Assembly: GCA_945897365.1 (NCBI GenBank)
Contig: CAMDFD010000007.1
Span: 1 to 64,000, forward strand
DNA length: 64,000 bases
Reading direction: 5' to 3'
Source: Bordetella parapertussis
Lineage (GTDB): Bacteria; Pseudomonadota; Gammaproteobacteria; Burkholderiales; Burkholderiaceae_B
The translations under genes and the position numbers were made by a program. Position 1 is the stretch's first letter. Each line of letters opens with the position of its first letter. The notes below the pieces were generated by a model. It was not told where the DNA came from and searched no databases. It saw only the letters and a program-made list of their open reading frames with translations. Below are positions 8,003 through 17,514 of the stretch, one piece after another.

Positions 8003-9729
8003 AACGCATGCCTTTCTTTAAAAACCCCATGTTGCAGATGAGTTATCCGATGTGGCGCGGTCGGTTACTGCTGATTTTGTTTGGTCTGGGCTTTTTGGTG
8101 TTGGCCGGACGCGCTATTTACTTGCAAGGGATCACAACTGAGTTTTTGCAGCAGCAGGGCGAAAAGCGTTATGAGCATACGCTGACCTTGCATGCCAGCC
8201 GAGGAAAAATTTTAGATCGTCACGATGTGGTATTGGCGGCGAGTATTCCCGCGAATGCAATCGCTTTTCAGCCACGTCAGCACCGCGAGACTTCGGTCGC
8301 CAAGATGCAAAGTCTTGCTGAGCTGCTTGAGATGCCTCTGGCTGAGCTGCGCAAGAGAATCGCGGATGAAAAAAGAAACTTTATCTATCTTAAGCGGCAG
8401 GTGCCGCTCGATGTCGGTAAAAAAATCGAACAGCTACGTATTTCTGGAGTCAGTTTGCATCCGGATAATCGTCGTTTTTATCCTGAAGGCTCGGTCACGG
8501 GCAACATTGTTGGTTTAAATAATCTCGATGATAAGGGTCAAGAGGGCGTAGAGCTTGCGTTCAATGATCAGCTGGCCGGCCGTGCAGGAAGTCGTCGCGT
8601 CATGAAGGATAGGATGGGGCGCAATATTGATGATGTTCGCGAAATCGACTCACCTGAGGATGGCCGCGACATCAAACTATCCATCGATACGCGGATTCAA
8701 TATCAGGTGTATCGCGCCTTGCAGGATGCGATGGCCACCACAAAGGCCAAAGGTGCTGCGGCTGTGGTGATTGATGTCAAAACGGGAGAGATTCTCGCGT
8801 TGGGCAATATGCCAACCTACGATCCTAATAAGCGCGAATCTTTCAGAAGTGGAAATTTACGCAATCAAGCTTTGACCGATACGTTTGAGCCTGGATCGAT
8901 CATGAAGCCCTTCACGTTGGCGCTGGCTTTGGAGCTCAATCGCATTACGCCATCCTCGCAATTCAGGACGGGTAACGGTAAGTTTCCGTATCAAGGCGCG
9001 ACGATTAGCGATGTTAAGGCCAATGGTGTCTTGGATGCGAGCGGTGTTCTGATCAAGTCTAGCAATATTGGGATGACGTTGATTTCTGAAAAGCTCGAAT
9101 CTCGCGAAATGTGGGCGCGCTTTAATGATTTGGGCTTTGGTCAGGTGCCTCAGACAGGCTTTCCTGGGGCAGTCGCAGGTCGTCTGCGGCCTTGGGAAAG
9201 GTGGCGTTTGATTGAAAAAGCCACCATGTCATATGGTTATGGAATGTCCGTGTCTTTGCTGCAAATGGCACGCGCCTATACGGCATTCGCCCGGGATGGG
9301 GATATGGTGGGCTTGTCCCTCGTCAAGCGAGATCATGCAATGGCGAGCACGCGTATTTTTCAGCCAGATGTGGCAAAGCGTGTGCGCATCATGCTCGAGG
9401 CTGCTGCAGGACCTGAGGGATCTAAAGCCGCAGCCGTTCAGGGGTATCGTGTTGCAGGAAAGAGCGGGACCGCGCGAAAAATCGTGGATGGGCGTTACAG
9501 CACAAGCCGTTATCGGGGATCTTTTGTAGGTTTTGCGCCAGTTTCCGATCCGCGCATCGTGGTCGCTGTGACGATCGACGAGCCGAGCTCGGGGGCTTAC
9601 TACGGTGGCTTAGTGGCTGCGCCGGTTTTTTCTTCTATCGTGGGGAGTACGTTGCGCATTATAGGGGTGCAGCCCGATGCGCCTTTCTCTTCGTCTGTGG
9701 TGGCTGCCACTCAGGGAGGTGCCCGATGA
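7999..9729 (+). CDS. ftsI: penicillin-binding protein 3 (septal transpeptidase FtsI)
   Basis: FtsI cross-links septal peptidoglycan together with FtsW. The 576-residue chain has an N-terminal membrane anchor (about residues 23-42), the PBP dimerisation domain (ASRGKILDRHDVVLAAS near 55), and a transpeptidase domain with the SxxK serine motif in EPGSIMKPF (about 298), the SSN motif (about 354) and the KSGT motif in VAGKSGTARK (about 490). The start overlaps ftsL as ATGA; the end overlaps murEF likewise. Confidence 0.96.
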   Translation: MKRMPFFKNPMLQMSYPMWRGRLLLILFGLGFLVLAGRAIYLQGITTEFLQQQGEKRYEHTLTLHASRGKILDRHDVVLAASIPANAIAFQPRQHRETSVAKMQSLAELLEMPLAELRKRIADEKRNFIYLKRQVPLDVGKKIEQLRISGVSLHPDNRRFYPEGSVTGNIVGLNNLDDKGQEGVELAFNDQLAGRAGSRRVMKDRMGRNIDDVREIDSPEDGRDIKLSIDTRIQYQVYRALQDAMATTKAKGAAAVVIDVKTGEILALGNMPTYDPNKRESFRSGNLRNQALTDTFEPGSIMKPFTLALALELNRITPSSQFRTGNGKFPYQGATISDVKANGVLDASGVLIKSSNIGMTLISEKLESREMWARFNDLGFGQVPQTGFPGAVAGRLRPWERWRLIEKATMSYGYGMSVSLLQMARAYTAFARDGDMVGLSLVKRDHAMASTRIFQPDVAKRVRIMLEAAAGPEGSKAAAVQGYRVAGKSGTARKIVDGRYSTSRYRGSFVGFAPVSDPRIVVAVTIDEPSSGAYYGGLVAAPVFSSIVGSTLRIIGVQPDAPFSSSVVAATQGGAR

Positions 9730-12560
9730 CGCGTTCAGTGTTGATCGACGACAGCACGTCCAATGAGAATCTCATCGCATTGTTGCGACGAACCGTGGAG
9801 TGTGGCGCACACTTAACGTCCGACTCCCGTTTGGTGATACCTGGTGATGTATTTGTCGCGATCTCTGGGAAGCTGAGCGACGGACGTGACTTTATTGCTG
9901 CGGCGATCGAGCGTGGTGCCTCTGCTGTGGTGATGCAGGTCGATGATCCTCAGGCATGGCAGTCCATCGATGCTGAGGTGCCGCTTTTTACTGTGCTCGG
10001 CTTAAAGGCGCGCTTGGGCGCATTGGCGGACCTTTGGTATGGCAGTCCTTCAGCAAAGCTGACAGTGATTGCGGTGACAGGCACGAACGGAAAAACAAGT
10101 TGTGTCGATTGGCTGTCTCAGGCTCTCAGAGGCGATGGTCAAAGGGTGGGGGTGATCGGCACCCTAGGCGTGACATATCCTGACGGCTATTTAGTGCCAG
10201 GACAGTTGACAACGCCCGATGTGATTTCGGTACATAAAACCTTGGCGATGTTGCACGAAGTCGGTGCCGACTATGTTGCGATGGAGGCGTCTTCGATCGG
10301 GCTGGATCAGGGGCGTCTAGATGGCGTCCGGATTCATATTGCCGGCTACACCAATTTGTCGCGTGATCACCTCGATTATCACAAGACCATGCAGGCATAC
10401 GAAGAGGCAAAGGCCAGATTGTTTGCATGGCCTAGACTGAAGTTTGCCGTCTTGAATCTGGACGATCCGGTGGGTGTTCGACTCGCTCAGCAAGTCTCTT
10501 GTGCGGTGTTGACTTACAGCATTACGAATCAAGCGGGTAGCGCGACGCTGACGGCGAGCGAGCTGCAGCCGCAAGCGAATGGCAAGGCTTTTATACTCAA
10601 GTCGCAGGGCAGACAAGAGCAGGTACAAAGTCGTGCGCTGGGTAACCACAATGTGTCGAACTTGTTATGTGTCTCGGGCATACTGCAAGCGTTAGGCTGG
10701 GATCTGACAAAAATCAGTACAGCGATCGCCGATTTGAATCCGGTCGATGGACGACTCGAACGTGTGACCTCTCTTTTGTCGAACGTGGCCGTGCCTGTGG
10801 TCGTCGTGGATTATGCCCACACGCCGGACGCATTAGATCGCGTTCTTAGGACGTTACGTCCTTTGACCGAGTCGCGACAAGGCAAACTCTGGTGCGTCTT
10901 TGGTTGTGGCGGGAATCGCGATGCGGGTAAGCGTCCCATTATGGGGAGTGTTGCTCAACGCTTGGCCGATCATGTGATTGTGACAAGCGATAATCCGCGA
11001 AATGAAGAGCCTGCGACAATTTTGGCCAATATCGTTGCCGATCTTCCTGGTGCATCAAAAAAGAATGTTCTTATTATTGAAGATCGGGCACAAGCGATTC
11101 TTCAAGCCGTGCTGAGTGCTGATGCCAACGATGTGATTCTCATCGCGGGCAAGGGGCATGAGACGTATCAAGAAGTGCGAGGCGTCCGCCATGCCTTTGA
11201 TGACCGTCAGTGGGCGCAGGCGGCTTTTGTATTGATGCAAGAGCGTCCTGTGCAGACGGATTCACGCAAGCTTGATGCGGGTGCGGTCTTTGTTGCCTTG
11301 CGCGGCGAGAATTTCGACGGACATGATTTTTTAAAACAAGTCGCCGAATTAGGCGCTAGTGTGGCGATTGTTGACAAGAGTGACTCGACCTTCGCATTGC
11401 CTCAAATTGCACTGGGTGACACGCGCGCAGCGTTGCTCGCGCTGGGTCAAGCTTGGCGTCATCAATTCTCGATCCCGATGATTGCCGTCACCGGCAGCAA
11501 CGGCAAGACGACGACCAAAGAAATGATCGCCTCTATCATGGTCGCGTGGCTTGGCCACGAACAAAGCTTGGCAACGGTCGGCAATTTGAATAACGAGCTT
11601 GGTGTTCCGTTGACGCTAATGCGTTTGCGTCGTGTGCATCAGGCTGCTGTGATTGAGTTGGGTATGAACCATCCTGGCGAAATCGAGGTGCTCGCTCGGA
11701 TCGTGGAGCCAACGGTTGCGTTGGTCAACAACGCACAAAGAGAGCACCAAGAGTTTATGGCGAGCGTAGAAGCTGTCGCGCGTGAAAACGGCGCGGTTTT
11801 TGGTTCGCTCAGCGAGGACGGCATCAAGATTTATCCTGAGGATGAAGAATTTTCCGCGCTATGGGGTCGTTTGTCCATCCAGCATCCTTCGTTGCGGTTT
11901 GGTATGACAGAACAAGCTGAGGTGTGGCCAAGCGAGATTCAAGCCGATGCGCTTGGCTCGGCTTTCGTCTTGAATTTGCCTGATGGTCAATGCAATATTC
12001 AACTGTCTGTGCCGGGTTTGCATAATGTACGTAATGCTCTGGCCGCTGCGGCTTGCGCGCATTCGGCCGGCGCGCCTCGCTCGGCGATTGCTCTGGGCCT
12101 GGAAAGTTTTCAGGCCGTAGCGGGCCGGATGCAAATACATCGTTTGAGCAACCAAAGAGTGTTAATCGACGACAGTTACAACGCAAATCCTGATTCTGTG
12201 CGCGCCGCCATTGATGTGCTCGCCACCTTGCCTGCGCCACGAGTGCTCGTACTTGGCGATATGGGTGAGGTTGGTGACAACGGTCCGGAAATGCATCGTG
12301 AAGTTGGCGCATATGCGCGTGAACGGGGCGTTGAGCACTTGCTGACGCTTGGCGAGGCGACGCGTGAAAGTGCCCGCGCTTTTGGCGCGTCAGGCGTGAT
12401 GGGCACGTCGTCGGAGCAGTTGTGCGAAATGTTGCGCGCGCTTTCTGCGAGGAGTGTGTTGGTGAAGGGCTCGCGGTTTATGAGGATGGAGCGCATCGTA
12501 AAAGATTATCTAAAAACAACAGGGATTCATCCCGAGGGCGCGGTGAAGCATGCTGTATGA
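9726..12560 (+). CDS. murEF: fused MurE-MurF muramyl ligase
   Basis: One 944-residue chain carries two successive Mur ligases of peptidoglycan precursor synthesis. Residues 1 to about 500 are MurE, which adds meso-diaminopimelate: ATP site AVTGTNGKTSCVDWL near 118, the Lys-carbamate region, and SDNPRNEEP near 420, whose DNPR motif is the meso-DAP signature. Residues from about 505 are MurF, which adds D-Ala-D-Ala: TDSRKLDAGAVFVALRGE, then AVTGSNGKTTTKEM near 590, and VLIDDSYNANPDSV. The junction has no stop or frameshift. The same fusion is known in Bordetella. It overlaps ftsI by 4 bp and mraY by 11 bp. Confidence 0.96.
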   Translation: MTRSVLIDDSTSNENLIALLRRTVECGAHLTSDSRLVIPGDVFVAISGKLSDGRDFIAAAIERGASAVVMQVDDPQAWQSIDAEVPLFTVLGLKARLGALADLWYGSPSAKLTVIAVTGTNGKTSCVDWLSQALRGDGQRVGVIGTLGVTYPDGYLVPGQLTTPDVISVHKTLAMLHEVGADYVAMEASSIGLDQGRLDGVRIHIAGYTNLSRDHLDYHKTMQAYEEAKARLFAWPRLKFAVLNLDDPVGVRLAQQVSCAVLTYSITNQAGSATLTASELQPQANGKAFILKSQGRQEQVQSRALGNHNVSNLLCVSGILQALGWDLTKISTAIADLNPVDGRLERVTSLLSNVAVPVVVVDYAHTPDALDRVLRTLRPLTESRQGKLWCVFGCGGNRDAGKRPIMGSVAQRLADHVIVTSDNPRNEEPATILANIVADLPGASKKNVLIIEDRAQAILQAVLSADANDVILIAGKGHETYQEVRGVRHAFDDRQWAQAAFVLMQERPVQTDSRKLDAGAVFVALRGENFDGHDFLKQVAELGASVAIVDKSDSTFALPQIALGDTRAALLALGQAWRHQFSIPMIAVTGSNGKTTTKEMIASIMVAWLGHEQSLATVGNLNNELGVPLTLMRLRRVHQAAVIELGMNHPGEIEVLARIVEPTVALVNNAQREHQEFMASVEAVARENGAVFGSLSEDGIKIYPEDEEFSALWGRLSIQHPSLRFGMTEQAEVWPSEIQADALGSAFVLNLPDGQCNIQLSVPGLHNVRNALAAAACAHSAGAPRSAIALGLESFQAVAGRMQIHRLSNQRVLIDDSYNANPDSVRAAIDVLATLPAPRVLVLGDMGEVGDNGPEMHREVGAYARERGVEHLLTLGEATRESARAFGASGVMGTSSEQLCEMLRALSARSVLVKGSRFMRMERIVKDYLKTTGIHPEGAVKHAV

Positions 12561-13722
12561 ACTGTTTGGTTGGATCGCAGACAACCACATTCGCAGCTTT
12601 GCTGTGTTTGAGTACCTCACGCTGCGGGCCGTGCTCGCATGCGCGACCTCGCTGCTCATTGGCTTGGCTGCAGGGCCCTTTGTGATTCGGCGTTTAACGG
12701 CCCTCAAGATCGGGCAAGCTGTTCGCAGTTACGGCCCTCAGACGCATCTTGTCAAGACCGGAACACCCACGATGGGAGGTGCGCTGATTCTGATTTCGAT
12801 CGGGACGAGTACCTTGCTATGGGCCGACTGGACTAACCGTTTTGTTTGGGTCGTGTTACTCGTGACCTTTGGTTTCGGCTGGATCGGCTGGGTTGATGAT
12901 TATCGAAAAGTCGTTCACCGCGATCCCGAGGGCATGCCCGCACGGCAGAAATTTTTCTGGCAAGCATTGATCGGTTTAGTAGCCGCGGTGTATCTCACCT
13001 TCGCAGTATCGGCCCCCGCGACTGCGAATGTTTGGCCATTGATGCGTGATTGGGTGATGAGTGGTTTTACGATCGATCTCCCCACGCGTACGGATTTGAT
13101 AGTGCCTTTTTTCAAAACGATCACTTACCCATTGGGTGTGTTTGGATTTGTGGCGCTGAGTTGGCTTGTGATTGTCGGCACAAGTAATGCCGTCAATTTA
13201 ACGGACGGGTTAGATGGGTTGGCCATTATGCCGACTGTGATGGTGGGTTCAGCGCTTGGGATTTTTGCGTACGTGGTGGGCCGGGTGGATTACTCGAAAT
13301 ACCTCTTGTTCCCTTATGTGCCTGGCGCAGGTGAGGTAATGGTGTTGTGCGCGGCGCTGGCGGGCGCAGGCCTCGCATTTTTGTGGTTCAACGCGCATCC
13401 TGCGCAAGTCTTTATGGGCGATGTCGGCGCTCTCGCGCTGGGCGGCATGCTTGGCACGATGGCCATCATCGTGAGGCAGGAAATCGTACTCTTCATCATG
13501 GGTGGTGTGTTTGTGGCTGAAACGGTATCGGTGATGGTGCAAGTGTTTTGGTTCAAATACACCAAGCGGAGATACGGGGAAGGTAGGCGGGTGCTGCGTA
13601 TGGCGCCTCTACATCACCACTTTGAAGTGGGTGGTTGGAAAGAAACACAAGTCGTGATTAGGTTTTGGATCATCAGCATGATGCTGGTGTTGATTGGTTT
13701 ATCCTCTTTGAAGATTCGATGA
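12550..13722 (+). CDS. mraY: phospho-N-acetylmuramoyl-pentapeptide transferase
   Basis: MraY moves phospho-MurNAc-pentapeptide to undecaprenyl phosphate, making lipid I in the inner membrane. The 390-residue polytopic protein shows the family signatures GTPTMGGALI, the Asp-rich loop GWVDDYRKV, the core NAVNLTDGLDGLAI with the catalytic Asp residues, FMGDVGALALGG, and the His motif MAPLHHHFEVGGWKE. It is slightly longer than E. coli MraY (360). The start overlaps the end of murEF by 11 bp and the end overlaps murD by 4 bp. Confidence 0.97.
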   Translation: MLYELFGWIADNHIRSFAVFEYLTLRAVLACATSLLIGLAAGPFVIRRLTALKIGQAVRSYGPQTHLVKTGTPTMGGALILISIGTSTLLWADWTNRFVWVVLLVTFGFGWIGWVDDYRKVVHRDPEGMPARQKFFWQALIGLVAAVYLTFAVSAPATANVWPLMRDWVMSGFTIDLPTRTDLIVPFFKTITYPLGVFGFVALSWLVIVGTSNAVNLTDGLDGLAIMPTVMVGSALGIFAYVVGRVDYSKYLLFPYVPGAGEVMVLCAALAGAGLAFLWFNAHPAQVFMGDVGALALGGMLGTMAIIVRQEIVLFIMGGVFVAETVSVMVQVFWFKYTKRRYGEGRRVLRMAPLHHHFEVGGWKETQVVIRFWIISMMLVLIGLSSLKIR

Positions 13723-15251
13723 GCGAAGCAGTCGTGTCCTCTGGCTTTCCTTCACGTGTCCTGATCGTAGGGCTCGGTGAGACAGGTATTGCCGCCGCTC
13801 GCTGGTGCGCGCGCAATGGCGCGTTGCTGCGCATTGCCGATACGCGTGCGACGCCTGCCGGCTTGGAGGCGTTGACCGCTGAGCTTGACGCCACGCGTAT
13901 CGAGTGGCATCTGGGGTGTGATGTATTTGACGAATCCTTGCTCGATGACGTCCAACAGCTGATCCTCAGCCCAGGACTCGCGCCGGGTATGTCGCCAGTG
14001 CGCGAGTTGCTCGAGGCTGCAAAAGTGCGTGACGTTGAAATGACTGGCGAGATCGAGTTGTTTGCTCGCGCACTCAAGACGCTCAACACAGAGCGTCAAT
14101 ACGCACCTAAAGTGCTGGGGATTACGGGCACCAATGGAAAGACGACTGTCACAGCCCTGACGCGTCGTATGCTCGAGGCTTCGGGTTTGCGCGCAAGAGC
14201 TGCGGGTAACATCAGCCCCGCGGCTTTGCATGCACTGATGGAGGCCTTGGACCAACAAGACTTACCTGATGTCTGGGTGCTAGAGCTCTCGAGCTTTCAG
14301 TTGGAAACGACACGTAGTTTGCAGATGACGGCTGCGACGGTATTGAATTTGACGCAAGACCATCTCGACTGGCATGTCACGATGCAAGCGTATCGCGAAG
14401 CGAAGGCGCGCATTTTCGCTATGGCGGATCAGTTGATCTTGAATCGCGATGATGCCACTGTCATGTCATTGGTCGACTCTCAACGCGCGAAGAATACGCG
14501 CAGTTTTGGGCGTGATACACCGATGCTGATCGGTGATGTCGGGATTGAGGTCAGTCATGATGTGATGTGGTTATGCTCTTCTGAGGCAACAGAGTTCGAG
14601 GATGATGTGCCTGCCCCGGTCAGGCGCAAGAAAAATGCGCCCGCCCCGGAACGGCAAGTCGGACGTATGCTGCGTTTAATGCCCGTCGACGCCTTGGGTA
14701 TCAAAGGCTTGCATAATGCACTCAATTGTCAGGCTGCCTTGTTGCTCGGTCGCGCATGTGGCGCGAACTGGGCACCTATGCTGCGGGCGGCCTCAGAGTA
14801 TGAGGGTGAGCCGCATCGTATGGCGTTTGTGCGCAGCATACGGGGTATTGATTTCTTCAACGATAGCAAGGGCACCAATGTAGGTGCCACCGCTGCCGGA
14901 ATCGAGGGACTTGGTCGTCGGGTCGTATTGATTGCAGGCGGCGTAGGCAAGGGCCAGGACTTTGAACCGTTGGTGCCTGTGATCAAACGCCATGTCAGCG
15001 CAGTCATTTTGATCGGTCAGGATGGGCCCCTGTTGTCGCAGGTGCTGGCGCCCTCTGCTGTGCCTTGTGTGTTGGCGCACGATATGCAGCATGCCGTGGC
15101 GCAGGCGTTTGAGCATGCGCAAGAGGGAGACGCCATTGTTCTCTCGCCAGCATGCGCAAGTTTCGATATGTTTAACAACTATCCTCATCGCGGCCAAGTA
15201 TTTGTTGACACTGTGATGGATCTCGCGCTTGATCAAGGAGAGGTGGTATGA
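13719..15251 (+). CDS. murD: UDP-MurNAc-L-alanine:D-glutamate ligase
   Basis: MurD adds D-glutamate to UDP-MurNAc-L-Ala in the cytoplasm. The 510-residue protein has a Rossmann-like start (VLIVGLGETGIAAARW), the ATP loop GITGTNGKTTVTAL (about 130), ELSSFQLETT, and the C-terminal NDSKGTNVGATAAGIEGL. I place the start at the ATG overlapping the mraY stop (ATGA at 13719); the frame is open 18 codons further upstream, but that stretch lies inside mraY. It is about 60 residues longer than E. coli MurD. Part of the extra length is an insert near residues 280-320 containing a charged VRRKKNAPAPERQ stretch. Confidence 0.96.
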   Translation: MSEAVVSSGFPSRVLIVGLGETGIAAARWCARNGALLRIADTRATPAGLEALTAELDATRIEWHLGCDVFDESLLDDVQQLILSPGLAPGMSPVRELLEAAKVRDVEMTGEIELFARALKTLNTERQYAPKVLGITGTNGKTTVTALTRRMLEASGLRARAAGNISPAALHALMEALDQQDLPDVWVLELSSFQLETTRSLQMTAATVLNLTQDHLDWHVTMQAYREAKARIFAMADQLILNRDDATVMSLVDSQRAKNTRSFGRDTPMLIGDVGIEVSHDVMWLCSSEATEFEDDVPAPVRRKKNAPAPERQVGRMLRLMPVDALGIKGLHNALNCQAALLLGRACGANWAPMLRAASEYEGEPHRMAFVRSIRGIDFFNDSKGTNVGATAAGIEGLGRRVVLIAGGVGKGQDFEPLVPVIKRHVSAVILIGQDGPLLSQVLAPSAVPCVLAHDMQHAVAQAFEHAQEGDAIVLSPACASFDMFNNYPHRGQVFVDTVMDLALDQGEVV

Positions 15252-16438
15252 GCCTCTTCGCAGAACTGACAGGTAGCGTCAATGCGGTCTCCCCAGGTCG
15301 AACGACCATGCGTAATTACGACTTGCCGCTTGTGATCGCGACCAGTATTTTAGTGGGACTCGGAATTTTGATGGTGTATTCGGCGGCGATTGCGCTCGCT
15401 GATGGACCGCGCGCCAATTATGGTCGTTACTCTTTTGTGCTGCGCCAATGTGCTTACGTGGCGATTGGACTTTTTGTCTCCACGATGGTCTTGACCGTCC
15501 CGATGACGGCTTGGCGTCGGATGACAATTGGTTTGTTTTGTATCACGGTGCTCTTGCTTGTATTGGTGATTATCCCTGGCATCGGAAAAAAAGCGAACAA
15601 TGCGATGCGTTGGTTACCGGTTGGGCCCGTGACGTTTCAGCCTTCGGAATTGATGAAGTTTGCCGTCATTCTTTTGACGGCTGATTACGTCATTCGCAAA
15701 AAAGAGCACTTACAAAGTTTTTTTCGAGGCTTTGTCCCGATCGCGTTGATTTTAGGCTTTGTCGCGCTTTTATTACTCAAACAGCCTGACCTAGGTGCAT
15801 TGATCGTAATTGCCGCCATCACGATGGGTATTCTCTTTGTGGGTGGGATCAACGCAAAAATATTTTCCTCTCTCGCGGGCATTTTATTGTCTGCTTTCGC
15901 ACTCATTATTTGGATTTCGCCTTGGAGACGTGAGCGGGTGTTCGCCTATCTTGATCCTTGGAATCCTGAGTACGCCCAATCTACGGCCTATCAGTTGTCA
16001 CACTCACTGATGGCGGTGGGACGGGGAGAGTGGACCGGAGTAGGACTCGGAAGTAGTGTCGAGAAATTGCACTATTTGCCAGAGGCGCACACTGACTTTA
16101 TCGTCGCGGTGATCGGCGAAGAGTTAGGCTTTGTCGGCATCATGTTGGTTTTGGCGCTTTTTGCCGTCGTGGTGCAGCGCTGTTTTGAAATTGGTAGACA
16201 AGCCATTGCCATGGAAAGAGTTTTTGGTGGCTTGGTGGCGCAGGGTATTGGAATTTGGTTTGGCGTTCAGGCTTTTATTAATGTGGGTGTCTGCTTGGGT
16301 GTATTGCCAACAAAAGGATTGACTTTACCTTTCGTGAGCTATGGCGGTTCGGGCTTGTTGATGAACCTGATTGCGGTGGCGCTTGTATTGCGGGTTGACT
16401 TTGAAAACCGAAATTTGATGCGAGGGGTCCGCTCATGA
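15248..16438 (+). CDS. ftsW: septal peptidoglycan polymerase FtsW
   Basis: A SEDS-family glycosyltransferase of the divisome that polymerises lipid II with FtsI. The 396-residue protein is polytopic with about ten hydrophobic segments. Typical blocks are GLGILMVYSAAIALAD near residue 36, PVGPVTFQPSELMKFA near 126, LLLKQPDLGALIVI, LSHSLMAVGRGEWTGVGLGS, LPEAHTDFIVAVIGEELGF and LPTKGLTLPFVSYGGSGL. The start overlaps murD by 4 bp. Confidence 0.96.
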   Translation: MSLFAELTGSVNAVSPGRTTMRNYDLPLVIATSILVGLGILMVYSAAIALADGPRANYGRYSFVLRQCAYVAIGLFVSTMVLTVPMTAWRRMTIGLFCITVLLLVLVIIPGIGKKANNAMRWLPVGPVTFQPSELMKFAVILLTADYVIRKKEHLQSFFRGFVPIALILGFVALLLLKQPDLGALIVIAAITMGILFVGGINAKIFSSLAGILLSAFALIIWISPWRRERVFAYLDPWNPEYAQSTAYQLSHSLMAVGRGEWTGVGLGSSVEKLHYLPEAHTDFIVAVIGEELGFVGIMLVLALFAVVVQRCFEIGRQAIAMERVFGGLVAQGIGIWFGVQAFINVGVCLGVLPTKGLTLPFVSYGGSGLLMNLIAVALVLRVDFENRNLMRGVRS

Positions 16439-17514
16439 CAAGCGCCTCTCCCACGATTTTGATTATGGCCGGTGGTACGGGCGGGCATATCATGCCCGGG
16501 CTGGCAGTAGCCGATGTTTTGCGCACGCGTGGTTGGACAGTCCGTTGGCTAGGTCATCCTGAAAAAATGGAAGGACAGATTGTTCCTGCGCGCGGTTATG
16601 AATTAGCCCCTTTGCGTTTTGCAGGTTTGCGCGGACGCGGTCTGCGTGCCAAATTACTCGCACCATTTTTGTTGATGCGCGCTTTGTGTCAAGCTTGGCG
16701 CCATTTCTCCACGATTCGTCCTAACGTGGTGTTAGGGATGGGCGGCTATGTCTCATTTCCAGGCGGTGTTGTGAGTGTGTTACGTACTCGCCCCTTGGTT
16801 TTACATGAGCAAAATGCCATCGCAGGCATGGCAAATAAAGTACTCGCTAAAATTTCTAAGCGCGTCTTGGCGGGATTTCCGGGTGCCTTACCGGGTGCCG
16901 AGGTGGTCGGCAACCCTGTGCGTCAGGATGTCGTGGCGTTGCCTGAGCCAGCGCAACGTTATGCGCAACGCATAGGACCTTTACGCGTGCTCGTGGTCGG
17001 CGGTAGTCTCGGTGCTACTGCATTGAATACGGTCATTCCCGAGGCACTTGCCTTGATACCAGAGGCGCAGCGTCCAGTGGTAGTGCATCAGTCTGGCGCG
17101 AAAAACTTGGAAGCGCTTGAAGCGGCCTACAAACAAGTCGGTGTTCAGGCGGATTGCGTGGCATTTGTCGACGATATGGCGCAGGCGTTAGGCCACGCCG
17201 ATCTGCTGATTTGTCGCGCGGGAGCGATGACGGTTGCAGAAGTCGCCGCGGCCGGCGTCGCGGCTCTTTTTATACCCTTTCCGCATGCTGTCGATGATCA
17301 TCAAACCGCCAATGCAAGATTTTTGAGTGAAGACGGTTCCGCGTGGTTACTGAAACAAGAAAATCTGACGGCGTTGCAGTTGGCGCAATGGCTTGTTGAG
17401 CGCACGCGTCCGGAGCTCGCGGATGTCGCGCAGCGCGCCCGAGCACACGCTCGACCCATGGCCGCCGAGCGCATCGCGGACATTTGTGAAGAATTAGTCG
17501 GAGTGGTGAAATGA
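16435..17514 (+). CDS. murG: undecaprenyldiphospho-muramoylpentapeptide GlcNAc transferase
   Basis: MurG converts lipid I to lipid II at the inner face of the membrane. The 359-residue GT28 protein shows the glycine-rich loop MAGGTGGHIMPGLAVA at the start, GMGGYVSFPGGV near 105, HEQNAIAGMANKVL, the UDP-GlcNAc site region VLVVGGSLGATALN near 184, and CRAGAMTVAEVAAAGVAALF near 260. It overlaps ftsW and murC by 4 bp each. Confidence 0.97.
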   Translation: MTSASPTILIMAGGTGGHIMPGLAVADVLRTRGWTVRWLGHPEKMEGQIVPARGYELAPLRFAGLRGRGLRAKLLAPFLLMRALCQAWRHFSTIRPNVVLGMGGYVSFPGGVVSVLRTRPLVLHEQNAIAGMANKVLAKISKRVLAGFPGALPGAEVVGNPVRQDVVALPEPAQRYAQRIGPLRVLVVGGSLGATALNTVIPEALALIPEAQRPVVVHQSGAKNLEALEAAYKQVGVQADCVAFVDDMAQALGHADLLICRAGAMTVAEVAAAGVAALFIPFPHAVDDHQTANARFLSEDGSAWLLKQENLTALQLAQWLVERTRPELADVAQRARAHARPMAAERIADICEELVGVVK

